A stretch of DNA of 64,000 bases from Hemerocallis citrina (taxonomy: Eukaryota > Streptophyta > Magnoliopsida > Asparagales > Asphodelaceae): positions 178,494,504 through 178,558,503 of the forward strand of contig CM030368.1 of assembly GCA_017893485.1 (NCBI GenBank), in the 5' to 3' direction. The notes beneath the pieces are model-generated. The model was not told the DNA's origin. It was given only the letters and a program-made list of their open reading frames with translations, and ran no database searches. Made by a program: the position numbers and the translations under genes. Of the stretch, positions 46,207 through 57,952 are shown piece after piece; positions within the stretch are counted from its first letter, which is position 1; each line of letters begins with the position of its first letter.

Positions 46207-47379
46207 TTCTCTATCAACAATAATACTGCAATTCTCAATACACTATTCATATAGATCAAACAATTATTACATAATGTAATAAACACCTAACATCATTCTA
46301 TTGTGTCATTTACAATGCCTAAGATCAAACATCTATACATTTCTTTTGTAAGCATTCTTTAACATGTGAAGATTGCAATCAAATTTCAAAAACAAAAAAA
46401 AAAACAAAAATCAAGAAATCTAACAGCAAACATCAAATTCCAGATATATTGGGGGGTCTTCCATTGCAAACGCAATGGAGGTGCAAATGGTGCAAACGGC
46501 TCTGCTGGCCGTTCGATCAAGATCAACTTGATTGAATGAATGACCAGCATTCATCCCACTCAAACCCACTTAAGTGATGGTTATTTAGGAATTTTCACTC
46601 AAAACCCCTTCTCTCTCTCCTGACGACATCTCAAACACCCGAAAACTCATCTCAATATCTAATATCAATATCGACAACTAATCTCAATAAACTACTTACA
46701 TCCATGCATACATATCCAACAAAACTTTCATAAAACCAAACGGAAACAATTAAAAAAATATCTCAATACACTACTTGTTCAAACAAAACATAATCGTGCC
46801 TTCAACTCATCTCAATACACTACTGATATCCATGCATATAAATAAAACCGTCTTTTTAAATTTGACAGATAATTAAACACATCCAATCATAATTTTCATA
46901 AACTAGTCGTATTAACCAAACTGAAACAATTAACAATAACAACAATTAACAATCAATGCATATGTGTAACATATTTCAATTTTGCAGGTCATTGTCACAT
47001 CACAAACCTAATTCTACAAATCTAATTCTAGTTCAAAATTGACGAAGTAAAATTATTATACAAAGTTAGGGGTTTTTTAATACCTTGCATAATACGGAGT
47101 TTAACGGCATAGACTTTGTTGTTGACGAATGGGTTGGCTGCTAAATATGGAGTTTAACAGCAAATTTGGGTTTTGATTTGGAGCTTGGATTTTAACGTCA
47201 AAATCGGGTTTTGATGTTGGGGTTTTGAGTTTGCGATTGGATTTCGAAGGGGTAAAATGAGAAAGAGGCTTCGCGGGGGGAGAGAGGGGGGAGGCAGAGT
47301 GCTTGAGATAGAGAGATAAGAAGAGTAAAATGAGTGAAATTCACCAAACACCCTCACATTAAGTTGGATTATATATATA
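46207..47379 (-). promoter_or_regulatory. Upstream region of the PMD gene fragment
   Basis: On minus, a TATATATATAATCC stretch (about 47379-47367) is followed by a C/T-rich leader (47330-47150), as in plant promoters. A 20-bp hairpin TCCATTG...CAATGGA lies at about 46459-46478. The rest is AT-rich and contains no supported gene; leader introns are likely. Helitron-like element 2 abuts the TATA stretch. Confidence 0.4.
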
Positions 47380-47528
47380 CTAGATTTTCTCATGGGCACG
47401 TGCCTACGACACGTCTTCAGAACAATACAACATATGAAAAGCCTTGCAAACAGTAAATCAACAATTATGTAGCTCAAGTTTGAATAATGTAACAATAATT
47501 AACTGTAAATAAAAGTTCATGTTTCCAT

Positions 47529-47577
<49 letters not shown>

Positions 47578-47776
47578 GAGAGAGAGAGCGAGAGAGAGAA
47601 AATTAAATAAATAAAGGAGTTGTTTTGGGAGGGGGATTTGAATTTTAGTTTTTGGAGAAAACTTTTTTTTGGGGGGGGGGGGGGGGAATGTGTTTTGTGA
47701 TCTTAGATCTGGGTCTTTAATTTTGGGTGGATCGAATGAGAGCCACTTGATAGCTTTCTTTGTGTTTTATTATATA
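47380..47776 (-). mobile_element. Helitron-like element 2
   Basis: The 3' end on minus is CTAG (47380-47383), preceded by GGCACGTGCCCATGAG. The body matches element 1 in reverse (CAAACTTGAGCTACATAATTG and AAAGAAAGCTATCAAGTGGC). It contains a (GT)n run (47526-47571) and a G run (47668-47686). It is about 400 bp with no genes. Its left (5') end touches the 3' end of element 3. Confidence 0.6.
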
Positions 47777-48205
47777 CTAGGTATGCCCGTGGGCACGTGC
47801 CTACGTCACGTATTCGGAACTGCATATAAATTTATTTGGATTTATTTGGTTGTATGAACTGCATACAAATTTATACATTATACATGCTAAGATCAAAATT
47901 CATTCGCTATACCTCTTTATCAATTATTCGTTAAATTGTTTCAGTTTTTTAGTTATTTCATCTTTATTGACCTTAAAATTTTCAATATTGACTTATCCAA
48001 TTCTCCAAAAACCTAGCTATTTTTCAAGAAATATGAGCACATCCATTAAAAATATGGACCATGCCAGAAAAAAAATATTTCTGAGTATAAACAAATACAA
48101 CCACCTTTCTAATACAATCATCTTCTCTATACAGCCCTCCTTAGAAATTTTATTGTTTCCTAATTGTTTTCTAATACAATCACCTTTAAATTGTTTCCTA
48201 CAACA
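47777..48205 (-). mobile_element. Helitron-like element 3, 3' end
   Basis: On minus it ends GTGCCCACGGGCATACCTAG; hairpin GCCCGTGGGC at 47785-47794, CTAG at 47777-47780. The body extends right for an unknown distance; I place its limit at the family-C LTR only as a maximum. The AT-rich 187-codon open frame at 47850-48413 crosses the LTR boundary and is not a gene. Confidence 0.5.
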
Positions 48206-51200
48206 CGGCACGCCCCGCTTCCCGAAAGAGAATACGGAATACAGATACGCGACAAAAGCCCAGCGAATGATTTTCATCATCCATAAGCTGTTCAAGAATC
48301 TTTACAACATATTACAATATAATCAGAGTCGGAAGCAAAAGAAACAACCACATGCACATATGAACCAAATACCAACAAGAACACTTGAAATAAAATATAT
48401 TAATATCAAATAGTCATGATCTGAAATACACAATAAATCCTGGGTCGCGTTGCCTAAATACAAGAATAAATCTAAATACATGAATACAATTATTGTTCAA
48501 GCAACTACAAAGAATAATCATAACAAGATCCAGCACTAATACTTCATGTCACCAATACCGTCTGGAACCTGTTCTTCAAAATCTGTAATTCAACGAATGC
48601 AGAAAAGAGGGGAAAAGAAAAAAATAAGTACCCGTCAATTGCAAGTTACGGGCCACTTATAATGTAGGATACAAGTATATGGGAAAACTAACTAATAACA
48701 TGGCATAAGCATGATAACAAAATATAACAACTAGCATGGTAAGATGAACAAGTACAAGTAGCATGTATCAAGAGTCAAGTGAACAAGTATCATGTAACCA
48801 AGTATCAAGTGTCATGTAGCAAGAATCAAGTAATCATGTTCAAGTGATCAAGTATCCAGTGTCAAGTAATCATGTTCAAGTCTTATATTATTACTATCTA
48901 GGTAGCACTTCATGCAGCACACCTTACATGGTTGCTACAGTCAAAGCAATTTCGTTTTAGATTTCATAGTGGACCATAGAGGGCAGTGTACTCAGGGACA
49001 AGTAATCTAAATCATATACCAAATTCCAAATTAACCAAATCATATAGCAAATTTCAAATTAACCAAATCATATACCAAATTCCAAATAATCCAAATCATA
49101 TACCAAATTCCAAATGTGGGAAACACGAGCTCCCTTTCGAGTACATGTTTCTGAATTATCCACTATTAGATCTTTCCCTTAAACCCCAGCTTGGTTATCA
49201 TTTTATTATTGTCAAACAAGCATGTATGTGTCACAAACAGGTCAAGAATAACTTAGCATGATCAAGTAATAAGTTCAAGTTGCAAGACAAACATGTACGA
49301 TTGCAAGATATCTCATGAAAGAATAAAAGAACCAAATCTCTAGTTCAAGACAGTAAGACCACACTGTAGCAAAATTGAAATTCCCGGTGTCACAAACATG
49401 CAAATCTGAATCCATCGAAACGTCTAGAAAATAGACTCCCAACCGAATCCAGCGAGTACAAACAAGCTATATAGTATTTCACAAAAATATAACTTAAAAC
49501 TGATTTGAATCCGGAAAACATGTTCAGCCAGAAATCAGGAAAGCGAATTTACAATCAGTAAAACAGCATCAAAACTCATTAAATAAACCCACGAAAAATA
49601 TGGGGTATTCCCCTATATGTATAGTATCAGAATATAAACTTTCATAATATTCCAGTAAAATTAGCTTAGCCAACAAAAATCAGAAAATGTCAAGAAACGA
49701 TAGTTTGGCAAATCTGGAATTCCCAACACAGTTGTACGAAAACTGTAATATCTCGCAAACCGTGAAACGAAATCAAAATCCGCCAAAGGGAGATGAAAAT
49801 AAATAGAATAAGCTAATTTTTATATTTCAAAATATTTTTCATACAGTCAAAGGAATCATGGTGAAAATACGATTTACAGAACAATAAGCAAAATACAGCA
49901 AGTATGGTATTTATAACTAAGCATGAAACGACATATAAAACTCATCAATAAAATCTGCCAAAATTCTGGGTAATCCCTAAATAGATATAGAAATACTGAC
50001 CAATGTTTTAGATCAAAATAATATGTGTAGCACAAGTATCAAAATACTTTAATCATCAAAATCATCAAGAAACGATATCTGGAAAAGATCAACACCTCTG
50101 TAGTAAAACAGTCATATCTCACACATACGAAAATGAAATTGAGCAAGGTTAGAGGGGTTGGAAAGAAGACGAATTTTTCTAAAACTCATATTTTATACTG
50201 AAATTAAGATTCTGACCTTAATATGGTCTAAATTACTGATCAAGATAGAATATCGGCAAACTACAGAATTTCCTCAAAGACAAAAATCAACATAGATCCA
50301 ACGAAACTTTATCCAAACACAACCAAACATGAAATCGAGTCTACCAAGTGTCCAAACATCATGAATTTGGGTTATTAACATATCTAAAACAAATATATCA
50401 CATGGTTCTTAACAAATATCCAAATTCTCACGATAAGTCTCACATACATGATCAAATCAAGAACGGGTAAAACCTAAGTTAATTCATGTCAATATTTTCG
50501 TGAGGCAACTATGGTCAAGTTTTCACAATAGAGACAAAACCCATCAAAGATAACACGCAAGAGTCGTCTCTAGATCTAACTATACTATAGGTGGTATTTT
50601 TGACTTGTATCAAACAAAGGAATTGGAGTACAAGTTACTTGCCTTATCCAAAGACAATGAACGACGAAAATCAAGAGTAACGGGAATGGATTCCCGACAA
50701 CGAGCAAAACCCACGAACGAAAATTCACGAACTAATGAATCCAAGCAAACATGAGCGAAAATCTCCACACGAACAAACTCCCCGAAAGATAGATGATCCA
50801 AGAGGGATGATGACAATAGTGGCTTGCGGCCACAAGAGAACACCAAGGGAGAGAGACTAGAATGGTATATGGTGGTGTAGGAGGTCGGATGGATGAGGAG
50901 AGGGATGGTGGTCGGGTGGATGAGTGGATGGATTGCGGCCAAAGGGAGGTCTCGGGATGAGGGGGATGATCGGCCTGGGGGTGGGCGTCGGGTGTGTGCG
51001 GATTGGAGAGAGAGAGAGAGAGAGAGACCAGGTGCTAGGGTTTAGATGTTAGGGTTAGGGTTTGAGGGGAGAGATATAAATATATATATATAAAGGATTA
51101 GGGTGATTGGGTAATTGGGTTGTGGGTAGATTAGGAGTAGTAATAGGATTGATTAATGGGTATTGATAAGGATTAATTGCATAGAATTCAAAATAGGGTT

Positions 51201-51654
51201 GGGTTTAAATTAGCTTTGGAAAATCTATTAGGGATCAACAATAGGATTGGGAATAGGATTAGGGTTTTAAAATTAAGTAGGAAAATTAAATAACAAATAA
51301 AAATATTATTTACAAAAAATGTAATTCGCATTACAAAATAGTATTTATTTAAAATAGATACAATATAATTAGCACATAGAAATGAATTTTCCATAACTCG
51401 CCAAAATTAGTAATAATAATAACAATAATAACAGTAATAATTATAAGAGAAATAACAAAACTAGGAATTGTATTTCAATATAAAATTATAGAAAATAGTT
51501 ACAATTTAAAATTATTGATCGGAAACAGATTTTAATAGGAGATCTAATAATACATTTTGACAAAAGAATTTGAAAGCGGAAAAACTAATTTAGAAAATTT
51601 TTTAAATATAGAAAAATACACTGAAAATACGGATTTGGGGAAACAGGGGTTACA
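48206..51654 (-). mobile_element. Family-C LTR, minus orientation
   Basis: It runs from CGGCACGCCCCGCTTCCCG (reverse of AGCGGGGCGTGACA-type end) to CAGGGGTTACA at 51654. It is the reverse of the LTRs at 26512 and 25542: inverted ACGGGCC..., AAGTATCAAGTGTCATG (48745-48880) and a leader with (GA)n at 51008-51027. A TATA-like stretch on minus is at about 51071-51095. No matching target duplication was found, so it could be truncated or part of a rearranged element. The 110-codon open frame at 50610-50942 is in the LTR leader and is not counted as a gene. Confidence 0.75.
49007..49113. repeat. 28-bp tandem repeat, about four units
   Basis: Units of AAATCATATACCAAATTCCA-type sequence inside the family-C LTR; not seen in the other two copies. 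Confidence 0.85.
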
Positions 51655-52429
51655 CGTTATCGCGAAGAATGATTAATTAATTAGGCTGTTTAGTAAAACT
51701 TTCAACAGTCTCCTCTAAAATTTTATAGGCAGTTAATATTAATCCTCCCCTAAAATTTTTATATTAGCCAAGATACAAAATAAAAACCTAGATTTTGTTT
51801 GAAAACGTAATAGATTTTTAGGAATTGTAGTAAAAATTTCGAGAGAATCTCTCTTTCAATATTAGCCCTTTTAGAGCAATTTCTTACGGAATTCTGCTCA
51901 CAATTAAAAAATTAACATCACATGCAGTCAATATGAATCATCCTCAGGCCAATCCAAGCAACATCACACATGCATCATATATACAGGGCTCCGGGGGGAA
52001 AAAATCTTCATATGACTAAAGATACAAAATAAAAACCAATATATCGTTTGAAAACATAATAGATTTTAGGAAATTTAGTATAAATTTCGACAGAGTCTCC
52101 CCTAAAATATTAGCTCTTTTACAGCAATTCCTTATGGAATTCTGCTAACAATTAAAAATATAACATCACAGGTAATAAATATCAATCCTCCCCAGGCCAA
52201 ACCAAGCAATATCACAGAAGCATCATATATATATAAGGCTATGGGGGAAAAAATCATAATATAATGCAAGAAACAAAATAAAAACCAAAATTTTGTTTGA
52301 AAACATAATGGATTTTTAGAAAAACCTTTGAAAAACTTTTAAAAATCCAAACACAGAACCCAATACTCCACAACTTTGTGGGTACGGGTATTAACATAAC
52401 TATATTATAATATTATAGATACTTACATC
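51655..52429. repeat. LTR-type tandem repeats of about 245 bp
   Basis: Units start at about 51770 and 52020, and a partial one at 52265, each with GATACAAAATAAAAACC followed by TTTGAAAACATAATAGATTT, CTCTTTTAGAGCAATT-like and CATCATATATA. Such repeats are common in retrotransposon LTRs, but no TG/CA boundary or target duplication was found. Confidence 0.65.
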
Positions 52430-53111
52430 ATCTCCCAAAATGCGACTAAAGTATCAGAGTAGTTCATCTGAGAGTGGGTCTGATGACAGCGACGAGGGAC
52501 ATGGGCCTGAGTGCTGGTGTTATCAAAAGAGATGTCACATGATACGCAGTTGCAAGGCTTATATGAAGAGGAAGAAGGAGAAACCAAAGAGAGATATCCC
52601 AAAGTAAGCTCCAGTGGGGCTTGTTGAAGAGTTATGCTTATCAGCTCGGGAGTAGTTGGGTACTCAAGATTGGTGTATTGATTCGGGAGCTTCTTTTCAT
52701 TGCACTCCGAGGAGAGAGGTGTTTGATGACTATAAGGAGGTTTCTTTTGGAGATGTGATCGTAGAGAATGGTCAACGGTGTCCTGTACGTGGGGTTGGTA
52801 CTGTTTACGTAAAAGCCAATGATGATCATTGTGTTGTCTTGTGGGAGACAAAGCATGTTCCAGATTTGAAGAAAAATTGTATCTCAATTGGAAGGCTAGA
52901 CAAAGAGGGTATGTCTACTACAGTTGGTAGTAGGGAGTGGTGTATAGCTGCAGGTTCAAGGGTGATTACAAAATGGAAGCGTGAGGAAACGATGTATTTG
53001 CTTAGAGACGTGACGAGCGTTTCTCCTATAGTTGACTCTCTGCCGGAATCGAGTAGTAGGTTGTGTGATGTGCAACCGAGTTCTTTCAGTTGTGCGATCT
53101 ACCTACAGTAG
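52430..53111 (+). pseudogene. Ty1/copia gag end and protease fragment
   Basis: A degraded CCHC knuckle (52505-52560, CYQKRCHMIRSC) is followed after a stop at about 52600 by a copia protease (52656-53000). It shows WCIDSGASFHCTP with the catalytic Asp-Ser-Gly, DDYKEV, GVGTVYVKAND and HVPDLKKNCISIGRLDKEG. The order knuckle then protease is standard for copia. Integrase, RT and RNase H are missing; the frame ends at 53111 in unrelated sequence. Protease matures the polyprotein; this copy is truncated. The sequence style fits the Tork/Tnt1 side of copia, but I would not fix the lineage. Confidence 0.8.
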
Positions 53112-54320
53112 CGCTGTATGTTATTTGGGCTGACGAGTTTAAGGCCCAATAAGTTGGATTCGTGTTTATCTTTTAAGGTTTACTTGATGACTATATATAT
53201 GGCTATAGATTGTAGGGTTTGAATCACTGAGGAGATCAAAAGGTGAGCCGTTATCATTGTTCAACTTCAAAAGGGGATTATGCCGCATGTTTCAAAGGTG
53301 AGGGAGAGAGACTGAGAGTTGTAATCTTTGTATTTCTTTGAGAATAAGAAGTATTGGTTATCTCTGCATATTGATTATGTTTTTGTGAGATCTTGCATAT
53401 ATTGTGCTGGCTTGTTCTTGGTTCATCAAAGTCTAAGTAGTTTTTATTGCTTGTGGTGTGTTTCCGCTATTAGTACTACGAGTTGTGGTAGATTCTTCAA
53501 CATTAAGTGGAAAGAACATTAAGTTTCAGCTCATCTGGAAGAACCAAACGTGACTTGTGTTTAGGTTATTAAATTACGACTCTCCAGGCTTCTCCATGAC
53601 CCATTGGCCTGAATTTTGTGACTGAAGTATTATGGGCTTATTTTTGTGTGTGAGATATCCTATTGATGCCTTACTGAAGATGTCATTAAGTTGACATCTG
53701 ATGAGGTAAGACAAGGAAACTTATCTCATGGATTCATACCCTATTGAACATATTCAATATGTTACTATATTTTATTTTATGTCTTATCGTTGAGTTAGAA
53801 TACAATCGTTGGATGTCATTTAAACTTCATGTCAATGTCGGTGGTTTCTTAGTTCATAGCCTTAACATCCAGCTAACATTTGTAAGTTCAGAACTATGAC
53901 AGTTCTACTTTATACTCTCAGATCTGGAACAAGCGTTTGAACACAACAATCATGAACATTGTGGCATCATCTCCATCTTGTTCTTCTACATCTTCCTTGC
54001 TTGTGGATTTGGTTCACATTCGGAGGCATAATTTCTCAACTTCCAAGCTCGATCAAATATGTTGTAGCTTTTCCTCTTCCAAAGACAGCTCCACCACTGC
54101 AAATTTTGCATCTATGAATAACATCTCTAATTAAATTAATGATAGTCGGAATAATCTGAAGTATTTGACAAATACGGTGTTCATGAATGGCCCATCCGGC
54201 ACTCCAGAAGAAGATAATAGAAAGGGCGAGGAAAATTAAGAATAACTCTCCATGGAGCACAAATTTACGTGATCCGGCTCACATCCTTAATTGTCCATAT
54301 ATGGCAACTCGATCTTGGCA
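53112..54320. other. Unassigned region
   Basis: The first 200 bp (GGCCCAATAAG, TATATATATGG, GAGAGAGACTGAGAG) look like a plant promoter or LTR. The rest is AT-rich, with only short open frames on both strands that show no known domain. Confidence 0.3.
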
Positions 54321-54324
54321 GTAG

Positions 54325-54640
54325 AAAGTGTTAAAATACAAGTGTAAATTTTCTCAACCTTTCTACAACTTCACAGTTTTAGCTTAGTGACAGGAATTTT
54401 CACATGGTATCAAAGCAACCCAGGTTCAAATCTCATTGGCTACGCAATTTTACCGCTCCGTATAGTCCAGGTCTCGGCTCATAATTTGTTGGACATTTAT
54501 CTCGTTTCTTTGACCCATAAGAAAATGGGCTCTCGATCTGTGGGGACGTGTTAGAATACAAGTGCAATTTTCCTCAACCCTTATACTTCGAAGTTTTAGC
54601 TTAGTGGCAGCGAAAGGAGTCTATAATCTTCTTTAGAAGG
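54325..54640 (+). mobile_element. SINE-like repeat with A and B boxes
   Basis: AGCTTAGTGACAGGA (54381-54395) resembles a polymerase III A box and GGTTCAAATCTC (54423-54434) a B box, 28-40 bp apart as in tRNA-derived SINEs. The stretch before the A box (GTTAAAATACAAGTGTAAATTT...) is repeated at about 54549-54614, also followed by TTAGCTTAGTGGCAG. So one full and one partial copy lie in tandem. A target duplication was not found. Confidence 0.4.
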
Positions 54641-55260
54641 TGTCTTGAAAGATGCTCGGTTCGATGTTACATTCTCAAAGTAGAAAAAAGTTGAGCTTGA
54701 TAAGTTGGAAATCTCATTTTTTAATTTTTTTTTTTGCTTTGCCCTAGATGATTAGAGACACAGCCGGTTTTTTATTGTATGCTCGAGTGCTATTATGCCA
54801 ACAAGTAAATTTTGCTGTTATGGTTGTTGGTGGTGGTGGTGCTATCATTATAATTTTTGTTCATTGTAATTATTTTCAATTAATGCAAGGTATTTTTCCA
54901 TGAGTTACAAATGTATTGCATAAACAATTAGAATACTTAGTTCAGTTTTTTTATTTATTAAATAATATTTTATACTACATTTAAAGAAAAAACTGGAAAT
55001 TGAAAATTGGAAACATAATCTTGAGCACGCGAGTAAATTCTATACCTATAAACACACTATGCCACCATTATCAAATATAAGAAGTCACATGCACTTGATA
55101 CGCGATTAATTTCCACTAGTACATGTATGAGCAATCAAATGACAAACACTTCTTAAATGAGAAATTGAGAAACATTACTGCTGATCCGTTAGATGTAAAT
55201 GCACATTGATCAATGACTCTTGTTAAAATACTAAAAACTTTCAAAAAATGGGGTTTCTTT
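54641..55260. other. Unassigned AT-rich region
   Basis: No gene, repeat boundary or RNA is recognised. There is a poly-T run at about 54725-54735. Confidence 0.3.
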
Positions 55261-55267
55261 CCCTACA

Positions 55268-55645
55268 ACTTAGGGGGCGTTTGGTACGTGGGAATGTGCA
55301 AGGGAATCTCATATTCCCACTTAGATTACCGTGTTTGGTATGTGGCAAGCATAGTTTTGGAAAGAATGATAGATTTCCAAGGGAATCAAAATTCTTTGTT
55401 GGGAAGGATTTTCATTCCCCCCAAGAACCATGAGATTTGAGGATTCCCATGGGATTTCCATAACAAATAATAAAATAACAAAAAAAAACTAGAATAAAAA
55501 ATAATATTCCTCCATAAAATCATGGGATTTGAATATTTTCATGTGATTTCCATAACAAACAATTAAAAAAATCCAAAAAACTAGAATAAAAAATTACAAT
55601 AATAAATGATTCTCGGGAATGCAATATACTATACCAAACGTGATA
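55268..55645. mobile_element. Degenerate MITE (GGGGGCGTTTGGTAC type)
   Basis: The left end is GGGGGCGTTTGGTACGTGGG and the right end near 55630-55645 contains ACCAAACG. Between them are repeated GGAATC, ATTCCC and CATGGGATTTCC units in both orientations. This pattern is common in plant MITEs. The exact boundaries and target duplication are not clear. Confidence 0.5.
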
Positions 55646-56399
55646 ATGCAACATTCCCGGGAATCTTCATTCCCACCCTCACATTCCCGGAAATCCTTTC
55701 ATTCGCAGGAATTTTCCAATCCGTGTACCCAAGCACACGCTCATTTTCTCTCTCCCTTTCCGAACAGCAGAACGCGATCTTGGCTTCCATTCTTTTTCTT
55801 CTATTTTTTCTTGGTTTCTTTTTGGAGAATGATGCTGGGCCTTCCCTTCCCCAAAAGTTCAGTTTCTGCTTTAATAATTAAAGTCACACCCCACAGTTGA
55901 TTGCTATTATAAGCAAGCATTGTGGTTGGTGCTGAATGGAGGAGGAAAGTTTCATCTCGCCGACCCTACAATTTTGTGGTTGGTTTGGGATAGAAGTGCG
56001 TTGTATGGGTTGGGTCCTGTTGCATCCTTTAATATTCTTCTTTTATGGTTAATTGCCTTGCATTAGTTTTGTCGTTCGCTTAGTCAAATTTTGTCCAATA
56101 TTTCATCCCTAATATGCAACGACTTCTTGAGATTAGTACTGTAGTTTGCATTGGTCTTACTTTCCTTTCGAGTAAATTGCATACATTGGAGGTTACAGGT
56201 TCAAGTCTCATGGTTGCTACAGTTCTAAATCTGCAGCAAGCTAGCATAGAAGGTGTAATACATATACCTCTGTTTTACAACTATAAATCCTAGTTCCAAA
56301 CGGCAGTTTTTACTAGTATTACATCAGATATAGATGGTTTTCACATGTTTTTGGATATAATGAATCATATAGTTGCTGAAGAGGGCATATAAGCTGCTT
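55646..56399. other. Unassigned region
   Basis: It contains a pyrimidine-rich stretch (55735-55850) that could be an old leader, then AT-rich DNA. The overlapping short open frames have no recognisable domain. Confidence 0.3.
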
Positions 56400-56530
56400 G
56401 TTAAAGCATCCCCAACCACACTAGTCATTTTGACTCGCTCTAAAAGGCAAAATGAAGAACAGTTGGATAGCTAGCCAAAAAAGTCAACACTCCAATCATA
56501 CTAGTTATTTTGGCTAGCCATAGATATTTT
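56400..56530. repeat. MITE-like fragment
   Basis: GCATCCCCAACCACACTAGTCATTTT-type sequence (two related units, 56406 and 56490; TTTTGGCTAGCC). It resembles plant MITE ends but has no clear partner end. Confidence 0.35.
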
Positions 56531-56561
56531 AAAACCCCAAATCCCAAAACCCAAAAAAGAA

Positions 56562-56572
56562 GCCAAAGCCCC

Positions 56573-56603
<31 letters not shown>

Positions 56604-56690
56604 GTAAAATAAAATAAAAAAAATCCCAAGCACCAAAAAAACCCAAAAAAAAAAAATCCCAATCCCCAAAAAAAACCCAGCCCAAAACCA
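56562..56690. repeat. Poly-C/poly-A low-complexity tract
   Basis: About 24 C at 56570-56593, then mixed A and C runs. Glycine-rich frames on the other strand are artefacts. Confidence 0.95.
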
Positions 56691-56802
56691 AAGTAAAAGA
56701 AACTTCATGCGAACAGCAGATCACGAGTTCATGAGCTCCACGAGTTCATGAGCTCACCATCGCAAGTTCGCTAATTATCGAGGTTGCGCTCCGTGATCAC
56801 TA

Positions 56803-57940
56803 TGATGTAAAACCAACCCTAAAATAGAGAATTTTCCAAGAATTTTAATGGGTTAATTTTACCAACATGAAAGTGCGGATTTAAGATTGGATATTTTAAC
56901 AATTAACAGGTTCGATGGGTTTTCAAGAATTGAATCAAATGCTAACAATCCCAATTAATAATTCAATCTTAATCAATAAGTAAATCCCTACGTGTTTTGG
57001 CAAGTAAAAAATGCAATACCAATTCGTACTCTAATCTAGCATGTGGATCACTCAATCTCAGTATTTTGTGGTCGACAGTCAAATCAGATAATATACTAGA
57101 TGATAAGGCAGTAAAGTACAAATACTTAATAATGAAAAGATTATACCGAATGTGAAGAAAACCAACGCAGATCTCGGAGTTGGGCAGCAACTCAGATCAC
57201 GGCAACTCAGCAAGCAAAGTCAGCAACGAAGCCCAGGGGTGGCTGGACTGGTCGCCGGCTGTTGACGGCGAACGGGCGACGGCGAGGGGCTGGCGTGGTC
57301 AGAGAGCCGTCGTCGATGACTGGGGAAGGGCAGCAAAGCTGTCTCGGTGCTGCAGGTTGAGAAGATGGCGGGAGGGTGTTGCTGGCGTTGACGAGGATCG
57401 AGAGGTGGTGGTGCGGGGCTGGAGTGAAGAAGAGGACGACGGGTTTGGAGGGGTTACGGTGTAGGGGAGGGGACTGGCGATGGGGAGTCGACGGGGAGGG
57501 GGTAGCGGGATGTGGGGTTTTGGGTTGGATTTTGGGAAACGACAAGAAAGGAGGAAGAAGAAGAACGATGGAGAAGAAAGGGGGCGGCTGGGTAGTTAGG
57601 TTAGAATAGGATTAGGGTTTATTTATTTGGGATTAGGGTTTGATTAGGGGATTATGATTTGTATTGGGGATTTTTAAGTGGGGATAAATTTTAGAATTAA
57701 TCACTAATTCTAAAACTAGATTAGGATTTATCACAAACCCTAATTTGTATCTCGATTGTATCACACAAGGGAGAGAAAATGAAGAGCAAAACTCAACACA
57801 GGTTTTTTTTATATCAATAATGGCATGCCTTTCTCATTCATCTCAGGGCCTTTAAATAGGCTCAATTACATCTTGAAACACATCTCCAAAATATTCTCAG
57901 AATCTAAAATTACAAAAAAAGATTACATAAAAATGGAAAT
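56803..57940 (-). repeat. 3' LTR of the chromovirus
   Basis: The right-hand (inner comparison) 1075 bp match 62925-64000. The outer edge (minus-strand start) lies somewhere in 57880-57952 because the partner LTR is cut by the window. A TATA-like CTATTTAAAGG on minus is at about 57850-57860. Open frames on both strands (57180-57609) are duplicated in the other LTR and are not genes. Confidence 0.85.
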
Positions 57941-57952
57941 AAAATAAAAGTC

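Noticed and set aside
47154..47495. 113-codon open frame on minus
   Set aside because: It crosses the Helitron 2 end and the leader of the PMD gene; low complexity.
47850..48413. 187-codon open frame on plus
   Set aside because: AT-rich, no domain, and it crosses the boundary between a Helitron-like element and a family-C LTR.
48745..49113. Possible CRISPR-like array
   Set aside because: The repeats are short, imperfect and without regular spacers, in a plant LTR; they are minisatellites.
50610..50942. 110-codon open frame on minus
   Set aside because: It is in the leader of the minus-strand family-C LTR; no known domain.
53937..54260. Short open frames on both strands
   Set aside because: Ser-rich on plus and hydrophobic on minus, mutually overlapping, no domain and no splice or promoter context.
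55606..55900. Two overlapping open frames on plus
   Set aside because: They run from MITE sequence into a pyrimidine-rich stretch; no domain.
57180..57609. Open frames on both strands repeated at 63302-63731
   Set aside because: They are LTR sequence present in both LTRs; GC-rich composition keeps frames open.
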